Shown in pieces: positions 5,793 through 11,799 of a DNA stretch of 13,267 nucleotides. The position numbers and the translations under genes were made by a program. How positions within the stretch are numbered: position 1 is the first letter of the stretch; each line of letters begins with the position of its first letter. Under the pieces are notes generated by a model. It ran no database searches, was not told the origin of the DNA, and was given only the letters and a program-made list of their open reading frames with translations. Source of the stretch: an uncultured Sutterella sp. (lineage in GTDB: Bacteria > Pseudomonadota > Gammaproteobacteria > Burkholderiales > Burkholderiaceae_F); assembly GCA_905198475.1 (NCBI GenBank), contig CAJKCQ010000058.1, positions 1 to 13,267 of the forward strand, written 5' to 3'.

Positions 5793-7913
5793 CTACGGAA
5801 GGCGCAGCGTCTGACCGACCGAGAGCCGGTTCGAGCTGAGGTTGTTGAGGCGCTTGATCACCGCAATCGTCGTGCCGGCCGAACGCGCGATCTTCGAGAG
5901 CGTGTCGCCCGACTTCACCCGGTACGTGCGCAGGTCCGTGGGGTTCTTCTGCGGCAGGCGCGCGGAGGTGGCGGGAAGCACGAGCCGGTCGCCGACCGCA
6001 AGGTTCGACGTGCGCAGGCCGTTCGCCGCACGGAGCTTCTCGACGGTGGTGCCGTACGTTGCGGCGACCTCCGAGAGCGTGTCGCCCGAACGCACGATGT
6101 GGTGCGCCGCGGAGGGACTCCCGGCGGTCGCGGGCTGCACGGGCGCCTTCGGGGCGTCGCCCTCAGGGATCTCCAGTCGGTCGCCCACCTTGAGGGCGGT
6201 CGTGGCGAGGCGGTTCTGCCGCCGCAGCTTCAGCACCGACACGCCGTAGCGGTCCGCGATGGAGGAGAGCGTGTCGCCCGAGCGCACGGTGTAGATCACC
6301 GTCTCGGAGCGCACGGGCGCGGCATCGTCCACGCCCGCCTTCGGGATGCGCAGGCGCTGGCCCTGCCGGATGGCGTTGCCGGAGATGCGGTTCGTCATCC
6401 TCAGATCGCCCACGGAGACGCCGTACTTCTTCGCGATCGAGAAGAGCGATTCACCCGCGCGCACCGCGTGAATGGCGTGGCCGCCCGAAGACGCGGTCTT
6501 GGCGGAGCCCGCGGAAGCGGTCAGGATGGGCGAGCGCGCGACGTTGGGGACCGTGAGGACGAGGCGCTGCCCGACGCGCAGCCGGTCGCTTCTCAGGCGG
6601 TTCGCCTTCACGATCGAGCCCGCGGTGATGTGCCAGCGGCGGGCGATCGAGGAGACCGTGTCGCCCGAACGCACGCGGTAGGTGACGCGCCTCCAGGTCG
6701 TGAGCGGCGAGAGCCGCAGGCGGGCGTCGGCCTCCTCGGCCGAGATGTCCACCTGCTCGTCGCCCTCGGCGAGCACGAGGAGCGTGGAGTTGGCGAGCAC
6801 CCTGCGCCCTTCGGGAATGCCGTTCACCTCGCGCAGGAAGGATTCGGTCATGCCGGCGCGCTCGGCGACGGCGGCGAGCGACTCGCCCTCCTTGAGCTTG
6901 TAGGTGGACCAGCGCGACAGGGGCTGGCCCGAATCCATCCAGCTCGCGAGGTTGTCCACGAAGAAGTCGAGCCGGTCCGCCGGCAGGAGCATCACGTTGT
7001 TGTGGGACGCGACGATCACGGGAAGCTTGAAGGAGGGGTTGAGCGCCCGGAACTCCTTCTCGGGCATGCCGGCGAGCTCGGCGGCCGTCTTGAGGTCGAT
7101 GTCGCGGGGCTTCGTCACCCGCACGAAGAAGGGCTCGTTGCCGACGTCGGGAAGTTCGATGCCGTACTTGCCCGGATTGGTCACGATGCGCTTGATCGCC
7201 TCGAGCTTCGGGACGTAGTTCGCCGTTTCGCGCGGCATCTTGAGGTGGGCGTAGTCGGCCGGCTGCCGACGGGCCTCGGCGCGCCTCACCGCCCGCTGCA
7301 CGGACCCTTCGCCCCAGTTGTAGGCGGCGAGCGCGAGCTGCCAGTCGCCGAAGAGGCCGTGGAGGTATTCGAAGTAGTCGAGCGCGGCGCGCGTGCTCTC
7401 GAGCACGTCCCGGCGGTCGTCGCGCCAGAGGTTCTGCTCGAGCGAATAGTTCCGCCCGGTCGCCGGCATGAACTGCCAGAGGCCGGAGGCCTTCGCGCGC
7501 GAAAGGGCTTCGGGCTGGAAGGCGCTCTCGACGAACGGAAGCAGCGCGAGCTCCGTGGGGAGCCTTCTCGCCTCAACCTCCTCGACGATGTTGTAGAGGA
7601 ACTGGCTCGCCCGCATCGCCATGCGGCGCACGTAGTCCGGATCCTTCGCGTAGAAGGCCGTCCACCGGTCCACCGCGGCGGAATTGAGTTCGGGCACGCC
7701 GAAGCCGGAGCGGATGCGCACCCAGACGCTCGAGGGCGCCTCCTGTTCACGCGCGAGCGCCGCTTCGGTCGCCGCCTCCTCGACCTCAACCCCGGCGGCT
7801 GCGTCGGAGTCCGCCGCAGCCGCTTCGGCATGCGCCGGCGCGGACGCGAGCGAGGCGAGGGTGCCGAGCAGAAGAAGCGGAAGGCGGAGCGGACGAAGGA
7901 CGGGCACGGACAT
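5793..7913 (-). CDS. mltD: MltD-like lytic murein transglycosylase with six LysM repeats
   Basis: Periplasmic peptidoglycan lytic transglycosylase of family 1D that cleaves glycan strands to 1,6-anhydro products. From the ATG at 7913 it has 706 residues. Order: signal peptide (about 1-29, hydrophobic LPLLLLGTLASLA, cut after AHA), a low-complexity acidic stretch, the SLT domain (about 76-240) with ELALLPFVESAF including the catalytic Glu129, SGLWQFMPATGRNY and LAAYNWGEG, then LysM repeats near 338-380 (degenerate), 411-454, 482-524, 540-583, 604-647 and 663-706. The last ends at the C-terminus. E. coli MltD has far fewer repeats and a lipobox; this signal peptide has no Cys, so it is probably soluble or bound to the wall through LysM. 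The frame is open 44 codons further upstream from GTG codons, but that extension is basic and lacks a signal peptide, so I prefer 7913. No clear ribosome site is seen. Confidence 0.92.
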   Translation of the reverse strand: MSVPVLRPLRLPLLLLGTLASLASAPAHAEAAAADSDAAAGVEVEEAATEAALAREQEAPSSVWVRIRSGFGVPELNSAAVDRWTAFYAKDPDYVRRMAMRASQFLYNIVEEVEARRLPTELALLPFVESAFQPEALSRAKASGLWQFMPATGRNYSLEQNLWRDDRRDVLESTRAALDYFEYLHGLFGDWQLALAAYNWGEGSVQRAVRRAEARRQPADYAHLKMPRETANYVPKLEAIKRIVTNPGKYGIELPDVGNEPFFVRVTKPRDIDLKTAAELAGMPEKEFRALNPSFKLPVIVASHNNVMLLPADRLDFFVDNLASWMDSGQPLSRWSTYKLKEGESLAAVAERAGMTESFLREVNGIPEGRRVLANSTLLVLAEGDEQVDISAEEADARLRLSPLTTWRRVTYRVRSGDTVSSIARRWHITAGSIVKANRLRSDRLRVGQRLVLTVPNVARSPILTASAGSAKTASSGGHAIHAVRAGESLFSIAKKYGVSVGDLRMTNRISGNAIRQGQRLRIPKAGVDDAAPVRSETVIYTVRSGDTLSSIADRYGVSVLKLRRQNRLATTALKVGDRLEIPEGDAPKAPVQPATAGSPSAAHHIVRSGDTLSEVAATYGTTVEKLRAANGLRTSNLAVGDRLVLPATSARLPQKNPTDLRTYRVKSGDTLSKIARSAGTTIAVIKRLNNLSSNRLSVGQTLRLP
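5896..6668 (-). repeat. Nucleotide-level repeats inside the LysM coding tail
   Basis: The same 17 bases, gagagcgtgtcgcccga on the plus strand, occur at 5896-5912, 6073-6089 and 6265-6281, and with one change at 6652-6668. They encode the S-G-D-T-L/V-S-x turn that starts each canonical LysM. The first three are spaced 177 and 192 bases apart. Identity at DNA level suggests duplication or gene conversion among repeats, with potential for repeat-number change. Confidence 0.7.
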
Positions 7914-8000
7914 GAGCGGCAACAGAATGAGGATGACGGACGGGGAGAGAAGTCCTGCGGAATTCGCTAATCTTAATGTCCGTGCGCGCCCTCGCCCGCC

Positions 8001-8036
8001 CGCAGGCAACCTGCGGCGCGCGCCGGCGCGCCTTTT
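8001..8036 (+). terminator. Tandem hairpins with U-run in the divergent leader region
   Basis: CGCAGG-CAA-CCTGCG (8001-8015) is directly followed by GGCGCGC-GCCG-GCGCGCC (8015-8032), a perfect 7-base all-GC stem, and then TTTT (8033-8036). In the plus direction this is a good Rho-independent terminator shape, yet no gene on that strand lies upstream; the methyltransferase ATG is 27 bases downstream. The two stems share G8015, so they compete at one base. Possibilities are a leader attenuator, an end for antisense RNA from the mltD-type promoter region, or a small RNA. The rest of the 7914-8063 gap shows no clear promoter. Confidence 0.5.
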
Positions 8037-8063
8037 CGCAACCAATTGTTAGCCGACTCCTCA

Positions 8064-8840
8064 ATGTCCGACCGACTCACCTTCAATGCGTTTCTCTCCA
8101 CCGCCCCCGGAGAGCTCCTGCAGGAATGGGAGCGCGCGGCCTATGCGGAGGAGACCGCGGACGTCTTCGGCGCCGCGGCGCTGCAGATCGGCATGCCGCA
8201 GATCGATACGCTCGCGGAAAACCGCATGCAGTCGCACTGGCTGATCGAGTCGCGCGAAAACGTCTCCATCCCGGTGTCGAACGCAAACCGCATCGTGGCG
8301 CTCCCGGAGATGCTCCCCGTCGCCGACGAGTCGGTGGACCTCGTCACGCTCCCCCACGCGCTCGACTTCACCACACGCCCGCAGCAGGTGCTTCGTGAAG
8401 CGGTGCGCGTCCTCGAGCCCGAGGGGCGCCTCATCCTCACGGCCTTCAACGCCATGGGGCTCTGGTGGCTGCGGCAGCAGTCGGTGAAGCTCGGGCTCAG
8501 GCCCTACCTCCCCTCCGACCTCGCGCCGATCTCGTTCTACCGGCTTCGGGACTGGCTCTCGCTCCTCGGGCTCGAAGTGGACGGCGGGCGCTTCGGCATC
8601 TACGCCCCGGCCCTGCGCACGCTCAAGCGCCTGAAGGCCTGGTCGTGGCTCGACAAGGCGGGAGACCGCTGGGCGCCGCAGTTCTCCAACGTCATCCTCC
8701 TCTCGGCCGTGAAGCGCACGCCCGGCCCCCGCATCGTCAACTGCGAGGCGCTCAGGAAGCTCTCCGACGCCGTTCCCGCCACCGGCGTGCCGGCGGCCTC
8801 GTCCTCGGCCACCACCCTCAAGAAGAACACCTCCTCATGA
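8064..8840 (+). CDS. Class I SAM-dependent methyltransferase-like protein (YafS type)
   Basis: A 258-residue protein of the methyltransferase-11 group found beside rnhA in many proteobacteria (yafS in E. coli); substrate unknown to me. It shows AALQIGMPQIDTLAENRM (38-55), where typical enzymes have the glycine-rich SAM loop, then VALPEMLPVADESVDLVTLPHALDF, matching the acidic motif II and post-II region, and VLREAVRVLEPEGRLILTAFN, the motif III strand. The canonical GxGxG is absent, which fits this subfamily as I remember it. The last 40 residues are Ala/Ser/Thr-rich and probably disordered. I take the ATG at 8064; a TTG 18 bases upstream is also possible, and neither has a clear ribosome site. 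Its TGA overlaps the rnhA ATG (ATGA), so translation of the two is probably coupled. Confidence 0.85.
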   Translation: MSDRLTFNAFLSTAPGELLQEWERAAYAEETADVFGAAALQIGMPQIDTLAENRMQSHWLIESRENVSIPVSNANRIVALPEMLPVADESVDLVTLPHALDFTTRPQQVLREAVRVLEPEGRLILTAFNAMGLWWLRQQSVKLGLRPYLPSDLAPISFYRLRDWLSLLGLEVDGGRFGIYAPALRTLKRLKAWSWLDKAGDRWAPQFSNVILLSAVKRTPGPRIVNCEALRKLSDAVPATGVPAASSSATTLKKNTSS

Positions 8841-9319
8841 CCAACTCCACCTCCGCGCAGCCCAGAGCCCTCGAGATCTGGACCGACGGCGCGTGCAAGA
8901 AGAACCCCGGCGTCGGCGGCTGGGGCGCCTACCTCGTTTGGGGCGAGCACGCGCTCGAGCTCTACGACGGGTCGGAACTCACCACCAACAACCAAATGGA
9001 GCTCTCGGCCGTGATCGCCGCGCTCTCGGCCGTGAAGCGCCCCTGCCCGATCATCCTCCACACGGACTCGAGCTACGTGAAGGACGGCATCACGCGCTGG
9101 ATCCACGGTTGGAAGCGCAACGGCTGGCGCACGGCCGACAAGAAGCCCGTGAAGAACGCCGAGCTCTGGCAGGCGCTCGACGCGCTCGCCTCGCGCCACC
9201 AGATCGAATGGCGCTGGGTGAAGGGACATGCGGGCGACCCGGGCAACGAAAAGGCCGACCAACTCGCCAACCTCGGCGTCGAGGTCGCCAAGGGCCTGCG
9301 CCCCGCGAAGCTCCGCTGA
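8837..9319 (+). CDS. rnhA: Ribonuclease HI
   Basis: Cuts the RNA strand of RNA:DNA hybrids, removing R-loops and primer remnants. The 160 residues match the usual size (155 in E. coli). All catalytic residues are visible: Asp17 (WTDGACKKNPGVGGWG), Glu55 (TTNNQMELSAVI), Asp77 (HTDSSYVKDGI), His131 (VKGHAGDPGNE) and Asp141 (KADQLAN). The basic handle, RWIHGWKRNGWRTADKKPVKN, is present. The start overlaps the methyltransferase stop by 4 bases. In many proteobacteria dnaQ lies next to rnhA; here a terminator-like hairpin and a tRNA gene follow. Confidence 0.98.
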   Translation: MTNSTSAQPRALEIWTDGACKKNPGVGGWGAYLVWGEHALELYDGSELTTNNQMELSAVIAALSAVKRPCPIILHTDSSYVKDGITRWIHGWKRNGWRTADKKPVKNAELWQALDALASRHQIEWRWVKGHAGDPGNEKADQLANLGVEVAKGLRPAKLR

Positions 9320-9338
9320 GGCGCTCAGCGCAGGGCGG

Positions 9339-9362
9339 AATACCGCAAACACGGTATTATTT
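9339..9362 (+). terminator. Terminator-like hairpin after rnhA
   Basis: AATACCG-CAAACA-CGGTATT is a perfect 7-base stem followed by ATTT. Just upstream, CGCTGAG-GCG-CTCAGCG (9314-9330) forms a second hairpin across the rnhA stop codon. Together they probably end the methyltransferase-rnhA transcript before the tRNA promoter. The U-run is short. Confidence 0.55.
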
Positions 9363-9372
9363 ACCGAATCAT

Positions 9373-9400
9373 TTGCAAAACCGCTCGACTTCTGTAGAAT
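9373..9400 (+). promoter_or_regulatory. Promoter of tRNA-Val
   Basis: TTGCAA (-35, 9373-9378) and TAGAAT (-10, 9395-9400) are separated by 16 bases. The predicted start near 9407 is about 10 bases before the tRNA 5' end. The -10 matches the sigma-70 consensus at five of six positions. Confidence 0.7.
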
Positions 9401-9416
9401 TCCCCTTCTCGCAAAT

Positions 9417-9491
9417 GCGCGGTTAGCTCAGGGGTAGAGCACTGCCTTCACACGGCAGGGGTCACTGGTTCAATCCCAGTACCGCGTACCA
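9417..9491 (+). tRNA. tRNA-Val, anticodon CAC
   Basis: Full cloverleaf: acceptor GCGCGGT/ACCGCGT, D arm GCTC-AGGGGTA-GAGC, anticodon arm CTGCC-TTCACAC-GGCAG with CAC at the anticodon position (reads GUG), variable GGGTC, T arm ACTGG-TTCAATC-CCAGT, discriminator A and encoded CCA. The first acceptor pair is a G-U wobble (G1 with U72) rather than the common G-C. In a GC-rich genome GUG is an abundant valine codon, so this isoacceptor should be heavily used. Confidence 0.96.
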
Positions 9492-9500
9492 GAATTCTTC

Positions 9501-9540
9501 AAGGCCTGCTTCTTCATCGGAAGCGGGCCTTTTGTTTTCT
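9501..9540 (+). terminator. Rho-independent terminator of tRNA-Val
   Basis: AAGGCCTGCTTC (9501-9512) pairs with GAAGCGGGCCTT (9520-9531) through 12 positions with one wobble, around a 7-base loop, and is followed by TTGTTTTCT. It lies 10 bases after the tRNA CCA end. Confidence 0.92.
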
Positions 9541-9557
9541 CAGCGCTGAGCGCCGCG

Positions 9558-9605
9558 AAAAAAGGAGCCGCGGAGAGCTCCCTCATTCGGGGCTCCGGGC
9601 TCCTT
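9558..9605 (-). terminator. Rho-independent terminator of fur
   Basis: On the minus strand AAGGAGCC (9598-9605) pairs with GGCTCCTT (9562-9569), with further pairing of CGGAG and CTCCG inside, and the 3' side runs into a U-run complementary to the A-run at 9558-9563. It lies 52 bases past the fur stop. Confidence 0.8.
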
Positions 9606-9656
9606 CGCCGCTCCGTGCGCGCATTCGCGGGCGGAGTCTGGGCGGGACGGGAGGCC

Positions 9657-10136
9657 TCAGACCTCTGCGTCCTCGTCGTTGTGGTGCGTCTTCTCGCGGC
9701 ACTCCTGGCAGACGCCGTAGAGCACGAGCGAGTGGTCGGTCATCTCGTAGCCGAGACGCGTGGCGACCTGACGCTGGGCCTTTTCGATCTCCGGATCGAC
9801 GAACTCCTCGACCTTCCCGCAGCGCACGCAGACGATGTGGTCGTGGTGGCGACCCTCCTGCAGTTCGTAGGTGGCGCGCCCTTCGTCGAAGTGGTGGCGC
9901 ACGAGGATGCCGGCGTTCTCAAACTGAGTGAGCACGCGGTAGACCGTCGCGAGACCGATGTCGCTGTTTTCGTTCAGGAGAAGCTTGTAGACTTCCTCAG
10001 CGGAGAGATGGCGCTTGCCGACCTCCCGGGACTCGGAAAGCTTCTGAAACAAATCGAGGATCTTGAGGCGGGGCACTGTAACCTTGAGCCCCATGGTCTT
10101 CAAGTCGGCGGACTGCTGCTTTTGAGTTTCCTTCAC
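9657..10136 (-). CDS. fur: Ferric uptake regulator Fur
   Basis: Iron-dependent DNA-binding repressor of iron uptake genes. The 159 residues contain the winged-helix start GLKVTVPRLKILDLF (16-30), the recognition-helix region IGLATVYRVLTQFENAGI (60-77), the metal-site HHDH (97-100), and two CXXC pairs, C103/C106 and C143/C146, which in this family hold structural zinc. The start is GTG at 10136, with AGGG about 11 bases upstream; an in-frame ATG at 10094 would remove the N-terminal lead but keep the DNA-binding domain. Between helix 1 and HLSAEEVY it has a few extra residues (ESREVGKR) compared with short betaproteobacterial Fur proteins I recall. It is divergent from bamE, a conserved betaproteobacterial arrangement. 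Confidence 0.96.
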   Translation of the reverse strand: MKETQKQQSADLKTMGLKVTVPRLKILDLFQKLSESREVGKRHLSAEEVYKLLLNENSDIGLATVYRVLTQFENAGILVRHHFDEGRATYELQEGRHHDHIVCVRCGKVEEFVDPEIEKAQRQVATRLGYEMTDHSLVLYGVCQECREKTHHNDEDAEV

Positions 10137-10172
10137 GGCAAAGCTACCCTGTCTGAGTTCTTTGGGTTCTTT

Positions 10173-10178
10173 ATCATA
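10173..10178 (-). promoter_or_regulatory. Possible -10 element of fur
   Basis: TATGAT on the minus strand, 36 bases before the fur start codon and matching the consensus at five of six positions. No good -35 hexamer lies 16-18 bases upstream, so it may need an activator or be fortuitous. The 10137-10242 gap must hold both the fur and bamE promoters. I see no clear 19-base Fur box in it; for bamE only an AT-rich patch (about 10224-10242) is visible. Confidence 0.35.
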
Positions 10179-10242
10179 CGGGGTCAGGGCTCACCGATGA
10201 TGAAGAGTCCCCGGCCTGCATTCCATATTTTAATTCGGTTTT

Positions 10243-10806
10243 ATGTTGAAGCGACAAATCCTTCTCCTCGCCGCCGTGCTCACGGGCGCTGCGGGACTGA
10301 GCGGCTGCACCACGGTGACCGACACCGTCTCGAGCGCCTGGGACGGCGCGACCAGCTGGGTTCCCTACGTCCTGAAGCCCTACCGCGCCGACGTCCATCA
10401 GGGCAATCTCGTTACGAGCGAGATGGCGCTGCAGCTTGAAAAGGGAATGACCGACGCGCAGGTGCAGTTCCTCCTGGGCGTGCCGCTCGTGCAGGACCAG
10501 TTCCATGAAGGACGCTGGGACTACGTCTACTACCTGCAGCGCGGCGACGGCGACACGCAGATCCGGCGCCTGACGGTCTACTTCAACGAGGACCGCCGCG
10601 TGGACCACTGGACGTCGGACCCGATGCCCGACGAGCAGCAGGCCGACCAGCTCATTTTCGGCACGATCCGCTCCTTCGAGCCGCGCCCGCCGAAGGTCTT
10701 CGTGCCCGCCGCACAGCCTGCGACCGCCCAGACGGAGAGCGCGTCTCAGGAGAGCGGGACTGCGCCGGCCGAGTCCGTGCCTCAGAAGGATGGGACCGCA
10801 CGATGA
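10243..10806 (+). CDS. bamE: Outer membrane protein assembly factor BamE
   Basis: Lipoprotein subunit of the BAM complex that inserts beta-barrel proteins into the outer membrane. It has 187 residues. The signal peptide ends in the lipobox LSGC, with Cys22 as the lipidation site. The BamE/SmpA domain runs from about 46 to 125: PYRADVHQGNLVTSEMALQL, GMTDAQVQFLLGVPLVQDQF and RWDYVYYLQRG are strongly family-like. Residues after about 150 are a Pro/Ala/Ser/Glu/Gln-rich tail without BamE similarity, making it longer than E. coli BamE (113 residues). No strong ribosome site is visible before the ATG at 10243. It is divergent from fur and overlaps the next gene by 4 bases. Confidence 0.95.
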   Translation: MLKRQILLLAAVLTGAAGLSGCTTVTDTVSSAWDGATSWVPYVLKPYRADVHQGNLVTSEMALQLEKGMTDAQVQFLLGVPLVQDQFHEGRWDYVYYLQRGDGDTQIRRLTVYFNEDRRVDHWTSDPMPDEQQADQLIFGTIRSFEPRPPKVFVPAAQPATAQTESASQESGTAPAESVPQKDGTAR

Positions 10807-11009
10807 ATCAGGAACTCGCACGGCTGCGCACGCTCATCACGCAGCTCGCCCAACGTCTGCAGAGCGAGCGCGACGCGCGCATCCAACTCACCAATCAGCT
10901 CGCGGTGCGCGACGGTGAATTGAAGCGCGCCCGCGATCAGCTCCATGAAATGAAGCGCAAGATCGACGCCATGTGCTCGAGCCTGCGCGACACCAACGGC
11001 AACGCCTGA
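10803..11009 (+). CDS. Small coiled-coil protein upstream of zapA (ZapB-like?)
   Basis: A 68-residue protein predicted to be almost entirely one helix: LARLRTLITQLAQRLQ and LAVRDGELKRARDQLHEMKRK show a heptad-like leucine spacing rich in Arg, Gln and Glu. The ATG overlaps the bamE stop (ATGA), and zapA begins 17 bases after its stop, so the three genes are probably co-transcribed. Small coiled-coil proteins next to zapA occur in other proteobacteria, some annotated as ZapB-like or TIGR02449 proteins. The division role is inferred from position and shape only. Coding is supported by the overlap, the tight spacing and the clean amphipathic pattern. A SlyX-like protein is an alternative. Confidence 0.8.
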   Translation: MNQELARLRTLITQLAQRLQSERDARIQLTNQLAVRDGELKRARDQLHEMKRKIDAMCSSLRDTNGNA

Positions 11010-11026
11010 GAAGGAGACGGACCGTC

Positions 11027-11434
11027 ATGTCCGAAGTCACCGTCACCATTTTCGACCGCCCCTACCGGCTCGCCGTCTCGTCGGGCGAGGAGGAGCTCCT
11101 CAAGTCCTGCGCCCGGGACGTGGACGCGCAGATGCAGGCCGTGCGCTCCGCGGGCCGCGTGATCGGCAACGAACAAATTGCGGTCCTCACGGCGCTCGAG
11201 CTCGCCTACGACGCGAAGAAGCGCAGCCACGAGGCCGACCACGAGGCCGAGGCGCGCGCCGCCGCGCCCGCCAGCGCCGCCGAGGCTGCTCACGCCGCGC
11301 CCGCGGCGGAGGTCCTGCGCCGGAGCGCCGAGCAGGAGGCCGAGAAGAAGGAAATGCTCGCGGAGATCAAGGCGCTCTGCCAACTCTGCGAGGAGGCGCT
11401 CTACCGCGACGCCAAGATGGGTACGCTCTTCTGA
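11027..11434 (+). CDS. zapA: Cell division protein ZapA
   Basis: FtsZ-associated factor that cross-links FtsZ filaments at the division ring. It has 135 residues. The N-terminal domain is typical: VTVTIFDRPYRLAVSSGEEELLKSCARDVDAQM (4-36), then RVIGNEQIAVLTALELAYD (44-62). The C-terminal coiled coil (about 63-125) carries an Ala/Glu/His-rich segment (residues 70-98), making it longer than the roughly 100 residues of E. coli ZapA. AAGGAG lies about 11 bases before the ATG. It is followed by 6S RNA, the usual order in beta- and gammaproteobacteria. Confidence 0.94.
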   Translation: MSEVTVTIFDRPYRLAVSSGEEELLKSCARDVDAQMQAVRSAGRVIGNEQIAVLTALELAYDAKKRSHEADHEAEARAAAPASAAEAAHAAPAAEVLRRSAEQEAEKKEMLAEIKALCQLCEEALYRDAKMGTLF

Positions 11435-11436
11435 CT

Positions 11437-11456
11437 CGCTTTTCACAAGCGTGTTT
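11437..11456 (+). terminator. Weak terminator-like hairpin after zapA
   Basis: CGCTT-TTCAC-AAGCG (11437-11451) with TGTTTG after it, two bases past the zapA stop. The stem is only 5 bases, so some readthrough into 6S RNA is likely. Confidence 0.35.
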
Positions 11457-11465
11457 GTCCGCCCC

Positions 11466-11493
11466 TTTACAAGGGCGGCGGACCGGGTACAAT
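11466..11493 (+). promoter_or_regulatory. Promoter of 6S RNA
   Basis: TTTACA (11466-11471) and TACAAT (11488-11493) with a 16-base spacer, each matching the sigma-70 consensus at five of six positions. The predicted start is near 11500. An inverted repeat, GTCCGCC.CCTT and AAGG..GGCGGAC (11457-11483), places the -35 element in its loop. Confidence 0.8.
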
Positions 11494-11499
11494 GGAATC

Positions 11500-11679
11500 A
11501 GTCCTGCGGTGGCAAGCATCCGGGCTCCAAGGTACCTAGAACCAATGCCTCGTGCAATAGGTTGGCCTACTCGAGAGCCGATGGAGTGCCGGTCACGCCG
11601 TGTCCAGCCCGTTCCGCTCCGGAGCCGACCGCCCTGAACTCCCGGTTCAGGATACGTAGCCCCGCCCCACTGCAGGTGC
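11500..11679 (+). ncRNA. ssrS: 6S RNA
   Basis: RNA that mimics an open promoter and binds sigma-70 RNA polymerase, lowering transcription in stationary phase. Support: its own strong promoter, a length near 180 bases, position between zapA and the EVE-domain gene, and a closing stem in which CCTGCGGTGG (11503-11512) pairs fully with CCACTGCAGG (11667-11676), one pair being a wobble. The 3' side also holds a CCTGAAC-TCCCG-GTTCAGG hairpin (from about 11633), as in the 3' central-bubble strand of known 6S RNAs. An inner stem between GGCTCC and GGAGCC is visible. Exact ends are estimated from promoter and stem. No convincing protein-coding frame is needed here. Confidence 0.87.
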
Positions 11680-11686
11680 CTCATTC

Positions 11687-11725
11687 GAGAGGGCAGACCC
11701 CGCAAAGGTCTGCCCTTTCTGCTTT
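11687..11725 (+). terminator. Terminator of 6S RNA
   Basis: AGGGCAGACC (11690-11699) pairs perfectly with GGTCTGCCCT (11707-11716) around CCGCAAA, extended by GAG/TTC below, and is followed by TTTCTGCTTTCT. It lies about ten bases after the 6S closing stem. Confidence 0.9.
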
Positions 11726-11799
11726 CTGCGTATTCTCGCGCGGCTTCCGGCGCACCCGGGCGCTCCGGACCGCCCGTCCTTCTGGAAGGAGAACCGGAC

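Noticed and set aside
5896..6668. Regularly repeated 17-base blocks considered as a CRISPR-like array.
   Set aside because: The blocks are in frame inside the LysM domains of one gene, with spacings that match LysM units, and have no spacer-like unique segments of constant length.
5784..7970. A 728-codon open frame on the plus strand, opposite the lytic transglycosylase gene.
   Set aside because: It is Arg/Gly/Val-rich with no recognisable domain and lies wholly opposite a gene with clear SLT and LysM motifs. Such shadow frames are common in GC-rich DNA.
9417..9540. The tRNA gene as an integration site for a mobile element.
   Set aside because: No integrase gene and no direct copy of the tRNA 3' end is seen nearby; flanking genes are ordinary housekeeping genes.
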